From: Aradus depressus
Taxonomy: Eukaryota > Arthropoda > Insecta > Hemiptera > Aradidae
Length of the DNA: 64,000 nucleotides
NCBI GenBank assembly: GCA_963662175.1
Contig: OY759216.1
Coordinates: 32,381,087 to 32,445,086, forward strand
Reading direction: 5' to 3'
In this document: one piece after another, positions 1 through 11,374 of the stretch
Layout of the letters: the number at the start of each line of letters is the position of its first letter
Numbering within the stretch: the first letter of the stretch is position 1
Position numbers and translations under genes: made by a program
The notes under the pieces: model-generated
What the model was told of the DNA's origin: nothing
Seen by the model: only the letters and a program-made list of their open reading frames with translations
Database searches by the model: none

Positions 1-505
1 ATATTCTGACATACATAAATACATTACGTTGGCAGTTATTAGGGGTTTTGACTCAAGTACCCTTCTTGTGAACCCCATTTCCTTCGGCTGACTTTGCGGA
101 AAATTAATAGGTGTCGTCAAGGGCGACTAAGAGACAACACTTCAACGGTTTCAAAATCATTGAAAAATTAACTTATTTCTAAAATCATCAACTTAAAAGT
201 ATAAGATATCGTTATTACATGATTCGCGCTTAAAGTTACTTATTAGTTTTTGTGTTAAGCCCCCCGCCATAATCTCATCTTTCCTTTAGCCGATTTTGCA
301 GAAATTTAATAAGTGTCGTCATTATGAAATTCTGGATATACAAAAGTTTGTGTTGTTACGTTCTTCTGTTGAGAGTTATCGTGTTCGCACACACAGACAG
401 ATAGACATTTTTTTTGTCGTTTTTCTTATCAGGGGTAGGAAACACAAAATTCAGGTGAAAAATTAATATTAAATTCCTGACCGATTACATAACTTCCTTC
501 ATACT
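1..505 (-). repeat. Family C interspersed repeat, fragment(s)
   Basis: Two adjoining pieces (about 1-120 and 215-505) carry the family phrases in reverse orientation: the cattacgttggcagttatta block, the reverse-complement of the gacacctatt block, and the cacaaaattcaggtg block followed by gaccgattacataacttcc. Forward orientation is defined here by the copy at 59905-60600. Minus-strand ORFs here and elsewhere share the translated phrase VIGQEFN..FSPEF only because they read this repeat. Class of element unknown. Confidence 0.75.
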
Positions 506-510
506 TTGTA

Positions 511-845
511 TAGCTAGGAATGCAAAATGGTGGATCATTTGTACCTGCATTGTTGTCATGTTTCCAGGAGGGTGGAGAAGCTAAGAAAGAAAAGAGAGTA
601 AGAAAACTTGTTGGGAAAGTCCAGAAGATAACGAAGTAACTTTGAAGAGAGCAAGTTTGGGCCAGTAACTGATTGGAATCTACTTGACTTAAACCTGGGT
701 AACGATCTATAAGGATACGGGGAGTATACATTTAATATAGTTTCATGAGTCGTTAATGGAGTCAAAGTCTCGTTAAAAGTAAACTATAATATTACTAGCA
801 GGTGACTCAGTGTTGCCTGGTAACACATTTTAAGCAGTTTAGTAA
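511..845. other. Unannotated AT-rich stretch
   Basis: I see no gene, known repeat or tandem structure here. The short minus-strand ORFs end in family C sequence and have no domain. Confidence 0.5.
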
Positions 846-856
846 TGTAACTTAGT

Positions 857-1182
857 GAGGGCGCCAGTAGCTCTGTCTTCTGAGCTCAAGATCGTGGGTT
901 CGAAACCCAACCGAGGTCCTTAGTTTATTTTATCTGGAAGGTAAAGTAAACTTAAGCATGCCGTCCTTGGGAAGGGACGTTAAGCGATGGTCCCGAGCTT
1001 GCACGATGTCAGGTACTCGTTAAAGACCCCTACCCTAGGTAAATAAAAATTTAGAGTGGGCAAAATTTAGGACTCCCACAGTAGAGTCGGGCTCATGTCG
1101 ACCAGAGTGACGAAAGAACGCTCTGGTAGTAGGCGATATGACCTCGTAGTTAAAGCCCGGGCATGAATCATAAAACTTAACC
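857..1182 (+). mobile_element. tRNA-derived SINE, near full length
   Basis: The head begins gggcgccagtagctc, has a B-box-like gggttcgaaaccc, and runs through the conserved body (ttagtttattttatctgg, cgttaagcgatggtcccgag, caggtactcgttaaagacccc, gctctggtagtaggcgatatgacc) to a tail of aaaacttaacc. It is flanked by an 11-bp TSD, tgtaacttagt, at 846-856 and 1183-1193. The A-box region is shortened compared with the copy at 62272-62612. Confidence 0.9.
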
Positions 1183-1561
1183 TGTAACTTAGTACTTGAA
1201 AGTTAGTTGATTTTAAAAATAAGTTGACATTTTTCAATGATTTTGAGATCGTTGAAGTGTTGTGTGCTAAAGAGCCAATTTCGACATATATATTTCGGGT
1301 GCACATGGCCTAGGTCAGATAACTCTTAAAGATAACGAATTATGATGGGTTGTATGGTGGGACCAAGTTTTCAAAAATCTCTTTGATCTTAAAAATGCTA
1401 GAAAACTGGGATGAGTTTAATGTTTTCAGTTTTTATGCCCCAACTAACGGTAATAATGAAAATGCACATTGTGTAATTCTACACCATGTAAAGATTGATT
1501 AATTGTTAAAATATTTTAGTTTTTTTGGATAAAAGAGTAAATTGTTTAGAACTTCCTCAAA

Positions 1562-1608
1562 CGCCACTGATGATGACGCGTAATCGCTCCAAAATATTGC
1601 CCTGAAAG
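1562..1608 (+). other. Hammerhead-like motif (CTGATGA, hairpin, CAAAA)
   Basis: CTGATGA at 1567-1573 is followed by a short GCG/CGC-capable hairpin and then CAAAATATTG. The invariant GAAA is CAAA here, so a functional ribozyme is unlikely. It is recorded because the same layout recurs at other loci in the window. Confidence 0.2.
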
Positions 1609-2580
1609 AAAATTTATCTTGATGGAATATAAATATAAACTAATTATTATTAATAATTAAAAACAAAAACATAGTATCTATTCAATTTATTAACATTAGA
1701 AATTTTGTATTAATTTATCTTCTATTATTTATTTATTACTTGAGCTCTTATGTATTTTTTTTATATTCTAAAATTTAATTCAGTTGATTTATATAATTTA
1801 TAAGCAATTTTGACGTACACAATTGTATGATTGTACCTAATAACCATTTTATGTTTTAACGGAAATAAATATTATTATATGTTCGATACTTTGCATTGAA
1901 CCAGTATCTTACTATAATTTATGATCTAGACTAGGTGGCTCTGAGGGAAGGGATGACTTCTACTGCCCTGTCTCAACTTTGTGACAATGGAGACTGGAGA
2001 GAGACGAAATCGGAGGAAGCAGGGGAGCCCACTTAGGAGGTAACTTTAAATTCTATTTGGGTACAAATTAGATTTGCATGTGTTATATATGGTAATGTGG
2101 AGGAGGGCATTGAGATATGAAGTTGGCAATAGTTTGCCCAAGGCTGGGCTGGGTATTTACCCGGCAAACTTTATCCCATCTGGACCCTCTTCTCTATCTA
2201 ACGCCTCTGTCTGTCCTCGAGTCTTTAATCAATGTCATAAGTTGACATTTTTCTCAGCTCACTCTGGAAAATTAAGGTTTCCGCCCCGCACACTCCGCAT
2301 TCTGTCACCCCGGGCGTGGTGCCTTTCGCCTTCCAAACCAACACAGACAGTCCCTCCTCTCTTTGTTTCATTTATCTTACTCAGCCAGTTTATCCTCCCG
2401 CACTTTTGGAACAATCAGAGTATAGTCAATATTAGAAATACTACATTCAAGTGTGCTCAAAGCCCACATTTTAGAGGGGTTTGGAGGCCAATTTCGGATT
2501 TACCTAATTTTATTTTAAATGAAACACGAGATTCCCACTTTATAAACCAAAACAGGTTATCAACACTAGTGTGTCTTTTC

Positions 2581-2652
2581 CAGTGGTACACCTACAACTT
2601 AGGTGTTTTACACCTAAGGACCTAAGCATCCAGTGCTCTTATTCCTTCCCTG
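2581..2652. repeat. Small dispersed repeat (copy 1)
   Basis: Shares the block ggacctaagcatccagtgct, then cttattccttccctg, with 21403-21466. Only two copies are in the window and the class is unknown. Confidence 0.5.
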
Positions 2653-2699
2653 GAAGCGCTGGGCTTCCCCCTTATTATATTAACTGTATATTTATACTT

Positions 2700-3225
2700 A
2701 TACTACCTGAACCAAGCCCTTCATGAAGTGCTCAGTCTCCTAGTTTTCTTAATGAACCTGAGAATGCTCTTATAGTCCAATCTTCTAAAGTCCTCCTCTG
2801 CGATTACATCTCCACAAAAGATGCGGAATCTCGTTCGTGCATAGGAAGCGTGCCGCCGTTTCGTCTTCTTCTCCACATCTATCGCAGGTAGGACTGTCCT
2901 TGACTCCCACAGTGTGTAGGTGTCTATTGAACGGACCATGTCCTGTGAGCACTCCAGTCAGTTGGCTAAGCTCGTTCCTTTTGAGGTTCAGGATCCCGTC
3001 TTTCAGAACGCTGGACTCCCCTCCCAGGAACATCTTCGACTGCCTGAATGTGGTCTTTTCTCTCCAAGTACGCTCCAAAAGGTCCTTAGTCCATTCTTTG
3101 ATTCGGGTTCGGTATGTCTCCCGAGATATTCCCAGCACCGGCTCTGGCCCCATAAAAGGCTTACTTGAACCTTCCTTGGCTAGTTGGTCTGCCTCTTCGT
3201 TTTTTGGGTAGTGTAAAGAGATTCT
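2700..3225 (-). pseudogene. 3' remnant of RNase H-bearing LINE (non-LTR retrotransposon)
   Basis: On the minus strand the sequence opens with the end of an RNase H domain (YPKNEEADQLAKEGSS). It continues into the C-terminal region typical of LINE polyproteins (ELSQLTGVLTGHGPFNRHL, then the metal-binding-like CDRCGEEDETA) and finishes with IAEEDFRRLDYKSILRFI. The reading frame changes near 2850, between the ETAARFLC segment and the ARTRFRIF segment, so the copy is broken. The RT, endonuclease and ORF1 regions are missing. The RNase H tail followed by a cysteine/histidine motif points to the I/R1/LOA-like groups; the clade is not resolved. Confidence 0.8.
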
Positions 3226-3439
3226 GAATTTATAATAATATATATTTTTTCACAGCTTTATTATTCACCCAATTTATTTTTGGACGTTACACCTAACAAA
3301 TTTCGGGGAAAACTCTCACCATCAGTATCTTTATTTTATTAGCTGGTCTTTATTGTAATCATATTTGTCTTTATTTTGTGCAGAACATATTCCAGACTAA
3401 TCTGATTGGTTGGGATCAAGGGTAATTAGACAGAGGCCG
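3226..3439. other. AT-rich spacer
   Basis: AT-rich sequence between the LINE remnant and the family B copy. No feature seen. Confidence 0.4.
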
Positions 3440-3790
3440 ACTCGTATAATATGTTCCGTATAAAGGAATATGAATAATACATTTTAGAGCGGTTTTCGGC
3501 ATATATCTCGCGAACCGCGCAACCTAAATAAAATGGACACTGATATAAAATGTGCCTTTCAGTTTTCTCTACAACTATTTTTTTGGCGGTATATTGTAAT
3601 ATGTACTTAAGCCCCGAAGTCAAATGGTCTCAATTTTTGTCCGATTTCGACGATAATGTAATGAGATGTCAGTTAGCATATGTGAGATCATTGTTGAGTT
3701 GGAGCGCTCACAAAGTCTCAATCACATACACATACATAGAAAGGCATCATCGCGAAAATGGTCAAAACGTAATTAGGGGACCTTGAAAAA
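3440..3790 (-). repeat. Family B/F repeat, B part, reverse orientation
   Basis: Carries, in reverse orientation, the family B phrases around tctacaactattt, the ttaagccccgaagtcaaatgg block, ttagcatatgtgagatc and ggagcgctcacaaag, also seen at 41260-41640 (same orientation) and 54705-55665 and 29815-30375 (opposite orientation). No coding potential. Confidence 0.75.
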
Positions 3791-3879
3791 TGAAAAACAT
3801 TGACGATGCAATCTCGGATTTTATTATTTATTTTATTACAACATTATATTATACTATTAGTATAAGTTTTAATGAAGTA

Positions 3880-4107
3880 CTGTTGTCATACCTTTCAGTG
3901 GAGACCGTCGTCACTGGCTGCTGGTCGAGTACTGTGGGCGAGCGCTTGCGATGTGAAAACATCATCTTCGAGCCACTCTTAATGTTGTACTGCACAGAGT
4001 ATAACATTAACAGGCTCGAAGATGATGTCTTCACATCGCAAGCGCTCGCCCACAGTACTCCACCAGCAGCCAGTGACGACGGTCTCCACCGAAAGGTATG
4101 ACAACAG
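3880..4107. mobile_element. Fold-back (hairpin) element with arms over 100 bp
   Basis: Two long inverted arms, 3880-3991 and 3998-4107, are separated by a loop of about 6 bases. The outer ends are ctgttgtcatacctttc and its near-perfect complement gaaaggtatgacaacag. Both ends abut TA (3878-3879 and 4108-4109), compatible with a TA-target DNA element (MITE), though the TA could equally be part of the palindrome. Arms differ at only a few positions. ORFs on both strands mirror each other because of the palindrome and are not genes. Confidence 0.8.
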
Positions 4108-4112
4108 TAATA

Positions 4113-6208
4113 CATTTACTGGCGAAACTAACCCCTTAGTTTATTCAAGTACTGCAAAAAAAAAAAAAAAAAAAATCCCCTTTTATTACTTTATTTTTGT
4201 ATATATTTACTATTATTTTGTATATACTCATTCCTTTCTTGCTTCTTATTATTTATTTTAAATATTTTTCTTATGTTTTTGTACAGATCGTAGAATAACA
4301 AAAAAAAAAAAACTCGAATTTTTAAATGGGTTTAAAGACAAAATGGGGAGATTAGACAAATCACGATGAAAGATTAGGTTTCAGATCGATTAGACTTCTA
4401 ATGTATGAAGAAATATAGCCGATTTCTACCTGGTCTGGAGGGACTTTCAGTAAAACCAAGTCGATTTGTGAGGGGAGGGTTGTGAGTTTGGAACAAGTGT
4501 CGGTGGGGTCCCCCCCCATTATAGCCCCCGACAATAATTAATTTGACTAAGACCCTAAGCACCCATTCAAGCAGCCCTTCTCGTATTAATTACACTGAAA
4601 CATATTAATGTGGGCCAAACTTTCCTCTGCTATAAAATCCAAACTTTACTTATTAATTTTATATGACTTTTAGCTTTCTATTGAATTCTGCAATGCAGAT
4701 GGGATCTTGTTTGAGTTGTGCATACTTCCCTGCGAAATTCGTTAACAGAATATTCTTAACGATATATGAGCCATGTTATACAGTGAGGAAAAATGAAAAA
4801 AGAATTGGGTGAAAGACAAGAGTGAAAATTGGCGATAGGCGGCGGATCTGCAATATGACATTTTTTATTTATTTATCTCATAGTCAGCGAATAAGAGACA
4901 AGGTGGATCTATAATATGTTATTTTAATACACAATTACAACTAAATAAAATTACCACACTTCCTATAGAAGTTATAGCTGTTCTACTAAATTTTGATTTC
5001 TAGTAATTTCCGAAAAGGGCCCTAAAAAATATCGAAAGTTCAAGACGTGCAATTTTGAAGAAAGCGCACATATTAAAAAAATAATTCAATTAACAAATTT
5101 TTCATTTGGATTTCTTCCAAAACTAAAGAGATGCCATCTTGTTTCTTTTTCTTAAATGTTAAATCTAATCCAAAGGTATAAGTTATTTCACTGGGTTCAC
5201 AAGGAAAATGAATAGTATAGAATTAGAAAACCAATATTGGGTTTATTTTTTCTTAACCTATATTATGAATTGAATAACTATGATTGGAAGTAAAAAAAAT
5301 GAAATTATTTTACAAAAAGAAATATTACAAACTAGGTACTTAAAACATTATCAGTCTTTGTTATGTTTTTATATTTTGGGCATATATACATATAAATAAA
5401 AAGTACCTTTTCTCTTCTACATACTTCCAATGTTATAATTTTCACTCCTACAACTCCTCTACTTCTCTCACTCAGACTGGTTCACTACACCTTAACCCTA
5501 AAAACACCTCTCGCTCTAGACTGTCCACTTCCACAACACAACTTAGACTCGTGTTTTCACAATTTAAAACAGCTGATCGTCGTCTTTTGTCTTCCATTCA
5601 TTGGTTGTTTACATTTCGTTTTAAAACAAAGTGCGACTAGTCCATCTTTGTATATTTATTCACTAATTAAGTTACTTCACTCCTAACAGTTGTTTTTATA
5701 CAAATAATAATAATTGATTTTATCTATAGTATATAGTATATTTTAAAATACGAGTTGTAGTGTATGGAAGAGTCTCTATCGTACAGGAAATTTCATGCCT
5801 TTGACAAACTACTCAAACCCATCGACGTGATGGTCACTAACCTCTATTTAGTGCCATTTAGAAAGACTTGTTTTTAATGCAACAACCACAATCTATGATT
5901 TCTATAGATAGGTTAGCTTGAATGGCATATGACAGAATACTACTCAGTGGTCCTTCTCGGGGCAAAAATTTACCTTAATTATTAGAATACTTTAATTGTA
6001 AGGACGTCACGGTTACAAAATGGTTATAGTAATAGTATGTAATGATGGGTTAAGAAAAATATTTTTGAAGGTTAATTCATATAATTGAGAGTGGGTATGA
6101 GTGGCGGTTCCACCTCCTCTTCAATCTTCTTGGGGGCTATGTAGTAAGTGTTGAGAAGATAATGAAAGGCAACCCTTACTCACGAAAGCCTTAAATAAAA
6201 CATTTCAG
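4113..6208. other. Unannotated AT-rich stretch
   Basis: Contains homopolymer A runs (about 4157-4174 and 4300-4312), a short run of C and generally AT-rich sequence. I find no coding exon, no recognised repeat family and no tandem array. Confidence 0.4.
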
Positions 6209-6519
6209 TTAGTTATTATGACTCATGCCCGGGCTTAACTATGAGTTCATATTGCCTGCTCCTTTGTCGCTCTGGTGGGCACGAGCCCGATTCTACTCTG
6301 GGAGTCCTAAATTTTGCTTACCTAGGTTTATTCACCTGGGGTAGGGGTCTTTAACGAGTACCTGACAACACACAAGCTCAGGACCATCGCTTAACGTCCC
6401 ATCCGAAGGATGTCGTGCTCAAGGTTTATTCACCTTCCAGTTGAAAAACTTAAGTGTCTCAGCCGGGTTTCGAACTTTTGATCTTGAGCTCAGTGCTCTA
6501 GCGAGCTACCGGCACAGTC
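6209..6519 (-). mobile_element. tRNA-derived SINE
   Basis: Reverse-oriented copy with tail ttagttattatgac, body blocks (ggtctttaacgagtacctgac, catcgcttaacgtccc) and a divergent head ending gagctaccggcac. The B-box region is altered (ggtttcgaacttt). Confidence 0.85.
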
Positions 6520-7040
6520 CATTTTGTTCAAGTTAAATGATCCAAGAGAATCACACGTATTTAACGACACGTTTAATAAATATTGCGACATTTAATAATT
6601 GGCAGATGTTAGATTCACAGCTGATATTTGAATTTCTTTCAGGTCCCACTCTTGGCTGGTGCAAGATATTCTTGGTAGCAGGCAGCTGGTGCTAAGTTTT
6701 GAAGGTTGTTGGAGTGACATGACTGGAGTGTAGGTAGAGTCATTCCAAATGTGTCGATTTGAGTTGCACAATGAAGCTGGTTCATCTGTTGACTAACCTG
6801 TTGAGGGCAGGTTGCAGGTTGCAAGTTGCACCACAAGCCTACATTCCTCCTGCACATCTTCCCGGCACATCTCCGGCTTATCATTGACCTACTGCCTGTC
6901 CGCTCTATATGTACAGACTATTGTCCGTACAGATCACACTTGCTCAATGTAACCAACCATACGTTCTCTGGCATCCCAAAATTCATTCTTATTCATATGA
7001 TAAATGAATCACAGAACTGGACTTAGGGTATCAGGCTGTT
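6520..7040. other. Unannotated stretch
   Basis: Moderately GC-balanced, apparently unique sequence. The two short open frames here (about 6639-6884 minus, 6826-7026 plus) show no domain or splice context I can support. Confidence 0.4.
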
Positions 7041-7340
7041 GTCTCTTCAGTCACTACAATCCATTATACTACGCTACACTGCCGATGCGTTATTTTACGT
7101 TTCAATCCCTCGGTACATAATCACCTTTACAACCTTTCAACAATTATCTATCTTCCCATGAATCCACCACGACCTCTTAAGCGAGCTTGGCAGATGACCT
7201 GCTCTGGTCTAGTCAAAATTCCTCTTCGACCGCGTATCTCAGTAGTACAACCACGCACTTGTCACTCCGCATCTCATATCCCACTTTCTAATCTCAAGAC
7301 AGATACGTCGTTGTAATTATATTATATAAATAAATAAATA
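7041..7340 (+). mobile_element. Diverged 3' fragment of Jockey-type LINE
   Basis: Reads in parallel with the 3' end of the intact element at 11138-15378: the caatccattatactacgc block, attttacgtttc, atgaatccaccacgac, cttaagcgagcttggcag, then the 3' UTR (gtagtacaaccacgcac) and the tail tataaataaataaataa. Several internal deletions and many substitutions mark it as an old, 5'-truncated copy of a related subfamily. Confidence 0.85.
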
Positions 7341-7640
7341 ATTTCACAGGATGTCAAATATAAGATAGTCTGACCTCTCACAGATTTTTATTGGCAGTAA
7401 TAGCTAGCCGGCTTTCGAGGTTTCCCTCATCATCAGGCAGTCTGATAAAAAATTAAAAATGTTGAATAAAACTAAATAATATAATAAAAATAAACAAATA
7501 ACAATCTAAAACATTCACAATTTAAAATATCATGGATGGGGACGAATTATCCCTGTCCACCATCTGAGTCACAACTGGGAGAACGGTGTTCGTGAGACTC
7601 TCAGGAACTATCTTATATTTGACATCCTGTGAAATAATCA
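7341..7640. mobile_element. Element bounded by 27-bp perfect inverted repeats
   Basis: The sequence starting atttcacaggatgtcaaa (7341-7367) is repeated in perfect inverted orientation at about 7613-7639. The interior is AT-rich, without coding potential, and includes the hammerhead-like block at 7405-7442 near the left end. It directly abuts the TAAA tail of the Jockey fragment. It may be a small TIR element or the fold-back end of a larger element. Confidence 0.6.
7403..7445 (-). other. Hammerhead-like motif
   Basis: On the minus strand: CTGATGA, one extra T, a GAGG/CCTC stem capped by a GAAA tetraloop, GAAA, then GCCGGCTAGC. This resembles the hammerhead core (CUGANGA, stem II, GAAA, stem III). 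Deviations are one unpaired base at the start of stem II and no loop in stem III. A second copy at 35752-35800 changes the loop to GCAA, which is still a GNRA tetraloop. Confidence 0.35.
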
Positions 7641-8513
7641 CTTCTCACTACATCAGCCATTTTCTTATTAATAAATAACTTATTTTTCATATGATAAATG
7701 AATGACGGGTCTACTGTAACCTATGTATTTTAAAATGTAACAATAAGAATTTTGTGGGACGAGATTTGTCAAAGAAATAAAAGACGTTGTCTTCCCCACT
7801 GTTTTATTTCCAACCAGAATCGGATTTCAATGCAACTGTGCCATTATCAGTGGCACATCCCACCCGTACTGTGTGGCGTCTAAGTATTTTATTAGGCTTC
7901 ACACTGTACGGATAGAAAGTGCCACTGTTCATGAACGATGAAACATTTGACCACCTTTTAACGCTTGGCCGATTCCACAAACATCTGCAAAAAGATAGGG
8001 ATACCTACGAAGAACCCAGCTATCAACATTAATAGTGACCATTACTAGGTTAGGGGACACTCAATTTTGATTATTTTCAAATAAACTGCTCTAAAAAACC
8101 TGCAATATTAAATTTTATATTACCTAACAGTTCCTTTTTCTTCTTTTGTTACATTTTAACCAACAAAAAGTAATAATTGTGCAAATAAATACATGCCATT
8201 TAACTCTTGATGGCAAGTTATCATGTCTTGGAATCACGGCATCTTATCTCGATCAGCTTGATTGTACTGACATTTCTAAAGAGTCCCCCATCTTTCATAA
8301 CTGATTTTCACTGTTACGTTGTCCCAATGCCCAACTTTCGATATATGGCAGGGAATCATCCCGCGGCCTGAGTTGGCACATTTGCGACTTATTGCATTAC
8401 TTAATAATGTACTAAGAGAGTATTTTATTTAAAAAGCACAATTTTACTATCGTAAACAGCATGTAATAACATATTTTTTCAATTTAAATTGTCAATTTTA
8501 CATTATGATTTTG
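7641..8513. other. Unannotated stretch
   Basis: No gene seen. Around 7826-7870 the minus strand has CTGATAA, a possible GCA/TGC hairpin and TGAAATC, a weak echo of the hammerhead-like layout. The remainder is AT-rich. Confidence 0.4.
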
Positions 8514-8688
8514 AGGGTGCCGGCAGCTCAGAAGTGGTGAGCTTGCCTACTGAGCTCAAGATCACGGGTTCAGAACCCGGCCTAGGCCCGTAGGTTTTTT
8601 ATCTGGGAGGTGAATGAAACCTTGCGGCGTCCTTTGGATGGTCCCGAGCCTGTACAATGACAGGTACTCGTTGAACAGGTGAATAATC
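8514..8688 (+). mobile_element. tRNA-derived SINE, 3'-truncated
   Basis: Head gggtgccggcagctcag, B-box-like gggttcagaaccc and the gtcccgagcctgtac and caggtactcgtt body blocks are present. The copy stops soon after and lacks the usual tail. Confidence 0.8.
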
Positions 8689-8752
8689 CATGGAAGGCAA
8701 CATTTAGGATAAGCCAGTAGTTAGTGTAAACTTTTTTTTTGGAGTAGACATT

Positions 8753-9170
8753 TACTTTACTTACTTTACTTTCCGTGGCGCTACGGTCCTTGTAGAACCT
8801 GGGCCTCCACAACAATCTTCCGCCATTCAACTCTATCCTCGGCCTCCCGTCTCCATCTTCTCAAACCCATCGTTCTGAGGTCGTCCTCCATTCAACGTAA
8901 GCGGGGTCTACCTCTTCTTCTTTGTCCTCCCGGGTGTCCCTCTAGTATCTTCCTGGGCAATCTGTCTGGTTCCATCCTCTGTAAATGCCCCAGCCATCGC
9001 AGCCGCTCCTGCTTCACTAAGGCCGCCAGGTCCGGGCTCTTGTACAGGTCCCTCAGCTCCCTATTGGTCCGTATCCTCCATCTATCCCCCTCTGGAGTAG
9101 GGCCGTATATCCTTCTCAATACCTTCCTCTCCCACGTATTGAGTAAGACTTCGTCCCTAGACATTAGTGT
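8753..9170 (-). pseudogene. RTE-like LINE 3' fragment with 9-bp TSD
   Basis: The minus strand encodes the C-terminal part of a LINE RT protein: NTWERKVLRRIYGP, then QERLRWLGHLQRME, then GQRRRGRPRLR, followed in other frames by remnants matching the copy at 16827-17003 (WRREAEDR, VEAQVLQGP). The 3' end is a short tandem tail of AAGT/AAAG type, as RTE elements often have. The direct repeat gtagacatt at 8744-8752 and 9171-9179 is a likely TSD, marking a 5'-truncated insertion of about 420 bp. Confidence 0.8.
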
Positions 9171-9179
9171 GTAGACATT

Positions 9180-10930
9180 ATTTAAAAAAATAAGTTTGTT
9201 TTATTTATTTAATTGTTGAGTACAGTGTACTGGCTTGGAAGTGTTTAAATTGTTGTATGGGATGCCAACTCGGAAGCGTGAGCCACGAAAAAAAAACCTT
9301 AAACAATAATATTTTTGAATTCTATATCATTTAGAATGCACTCAGTGTCCGTGAATACGCCGCAGGCTACAGCGCAGCACCTCCAGTACGTCTCACAAAT
9401 GCACCTACACACCTGAGACAGACGATGCACTATTGCCTCATTCACCACCTGGCTCACATAGCTTTAGGCAGAGCCACTTCCAGATGCCACTGTTCACAAT
9501 TCAGCCAAGTCATCTTCCACTAATGGTACTATACCATGCCAACATGCTTATTACCTTAACCTATTTTTCCAGTTATTTCAAATGTCCAATATTAGGATAC
9601 CTTATTTCACACTTTTTTTGACATGGCTTACCCCTTCCTTTATATTGAATGCCTACTTTCATTATTTTTTTTTTATGATTCATAGCGGAGTTACTCCATC
9701 CATTAACGAACTTATCTGCATTGACACATCTGTTGGCGGTCCTATGCAGTTCTAAGTATGACAACGAGTTCTCCCTGGAAGTACTCAGTACATAGTCCCT
9801 TCAGGCCCTTTTTAGTGGTCCGTGTCAAAATTAGCAAAACGGAACCATTCGTTTCAGAGAATTTCGACAAAAAACATTTCTCACGATGTAAGGAACAACT
9901 TTTGTCATGACACGTTTAATTTAAGTGGAAAGGGTTTCTAAATAAATCTATAAAATAAAAAGCCTAAAGGAATTTATTTATACAATTTATAAAAAATACA
10001 ATTAAATTGATAAATATTTTTTACTTAAGCATTTGATGCGTTAAAATTGACTACTAAATACATTTCAAAACTCTTGTCTGAAAAACTGTGTCGCCTATCG
10101 CCAAGTACGCATGCATGGGTTTTAGCTGGAAAAACGATCTCTAGACGCTGACGCTTGTGATGGGGCATTTTTTGTAGCTGCTTATGTCAGGTTGTAGATC
10201 CAATCCAATATCTTCACCATTTATTGTCGCATTGTACTTTTTGAGTTGGTCATATCCGGGATTTTTTCTCAAAACTTTTATAAATTTGTTGATTAACAAA
10301 TGTATACATTTTCAAACTAACTGACAAACAAATTTTCTAATTACATCAAAATGTATGCAATTTTGCGAAAAAAAGTTAAAAACGTGCAATTTCATGCAAA
10401 ATAAAACGTATGTATATTAATCAGGATGCCTTAATTCGTATAAACAAATTGTTATATAATGATTTCAAGCAAGAGAAAAAAAAATTGCAATTGCACTAGA
10501 ATCCGGGCTCTAATCATGACGTATCTCTTTCTAAATTACCTACATTATTTTGGATTGTCACTGGATTACCTAAAATTGTTAGTCTCTTATTGACGTTATT
10601 GTAAACAATATGTACATTACTCTGGTTATAAATCTAAGGCGAACAAGGCCATGGTATTCCTCAAGTTAGCAACTTGGAACAGTTATTCTTATAGTTCAGT
10701 AAAGTCTTTATATTTTCCGACGATTTAAAAATTTACAAAGCAATAAGGAATCCCCTTGACAATCTTGAATTACAAATTTATTTAAATTTACTCTTTGATT
10801 GCTGTAAATTCAACAAACTACCTCTCAACGTTGGTAAATGTCAATTTCTCGACCTCTTTGTCAACCATCTCATGAAAAAAAATATATATATATATATATA
10901 TTTATATATAAATTTGGCTTAGGCCATTTC
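9180..10930. other. Unannotated AT-rich stretch
   Basis: No gene recognised. The ORFs at 9433-9621 (+) and 9573-9764 (-) overlap and show no domain. A short (AT)n microsatellite lies at about 10880-10900. Confidence 0.4.
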
Positions 10931-10934
10931 AAAT

Positions 10935-11137
10935 TTATCTCTTGTCCAGCTTCAAGAAAAATCTGAAAATGATTGTAACAATCAATTTGAAATTAGTAAA
11001 AAAGATGAAATATGTGCTAACTTAGATCTGATTAGATTTTGGCCGAATTCGGTCGACACTATTTATAATTATGATGTAATCCAAATCCTTTTTCTAATAA
11101 AAATTGTAGAGAAAACCAAAAGGTACATTTTGTATGG
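10935..11137 (+). repeat. Family B/F repeat, left part (split by Jockey insertion)
   Basis: Matches the family B copies at 19010-19330 and 29815-30375 (atatgtgctaacttagatctgattagattttgg, in pieces, then ttgtagagaaaacc). It is interrupted at 11137 by the Jockey element and resumes at 15393. Confidence 0.8.
11124..11137. repeat. Target-site duplication of Jockey element (left)
   Basis: tacattttgtatgg, repeated exactly at 15379-15392. Confidence 0.9.
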
Positions 11138-11374
11138 GGGAGAACAGCTGTAGCTATCATAGAGTGAACATTCCTATTTAAGGTTAACTTATGTGATTTT
11201 CGTTTATTTGTTTTTCTTTTGCATTTCAATTATTCTTTTTCAGTTTATTAACATTCATTTTTAATTATTATGTGTTTAGTGTTATCAGTTTTATTGTTTT
11301 TTCGTTAAATATTACCCGGACTATTGTTGCTGCCCCGCGGGTTCCCAAAGGAACTTGAAGACGGAAGGTAAGCC

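Larger units (their letters stand above)
1194..2690. other. Unannotated AT-rich stretch with one hammerhead-like motif
   Basis: Mostly AT-rich sequence without recognisable genes. A CTGATGA core-like motif lies at 1567-1573 (see the separate entry). A 183-codon open frame at 2074-2625 has no recognisable domain and is not supported as a gene. A 70-bp block at about 2581-2652 (aggacctaagcatccagtgc) recurs at 21403-21466, so it is a small dispersed repeat. Confidence 0.45.

Noticed and set aside
429..765. Minus-strand frames with VIGQEFN..FSPEF
   Set aside because: The phrase is translated from family C and recurs at other copies (34391-34654, 47573-47776) in broken contexts; no evidence of a conserved protein.
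2074..2625. 183-codon plus-strand open frame
   Set aside because: No domain, no signal or splice context, biased toward Ser/Pro/Leu in non-coding-like sequence, and its end overlaps a small dispersed repeat.
11008..11137. Upstream promoter of the Jockey element
   Set aside because: This is older family B sequence outside the TSD; Jockey-type promoters are internal, so nothing regulatory can be claimed there.
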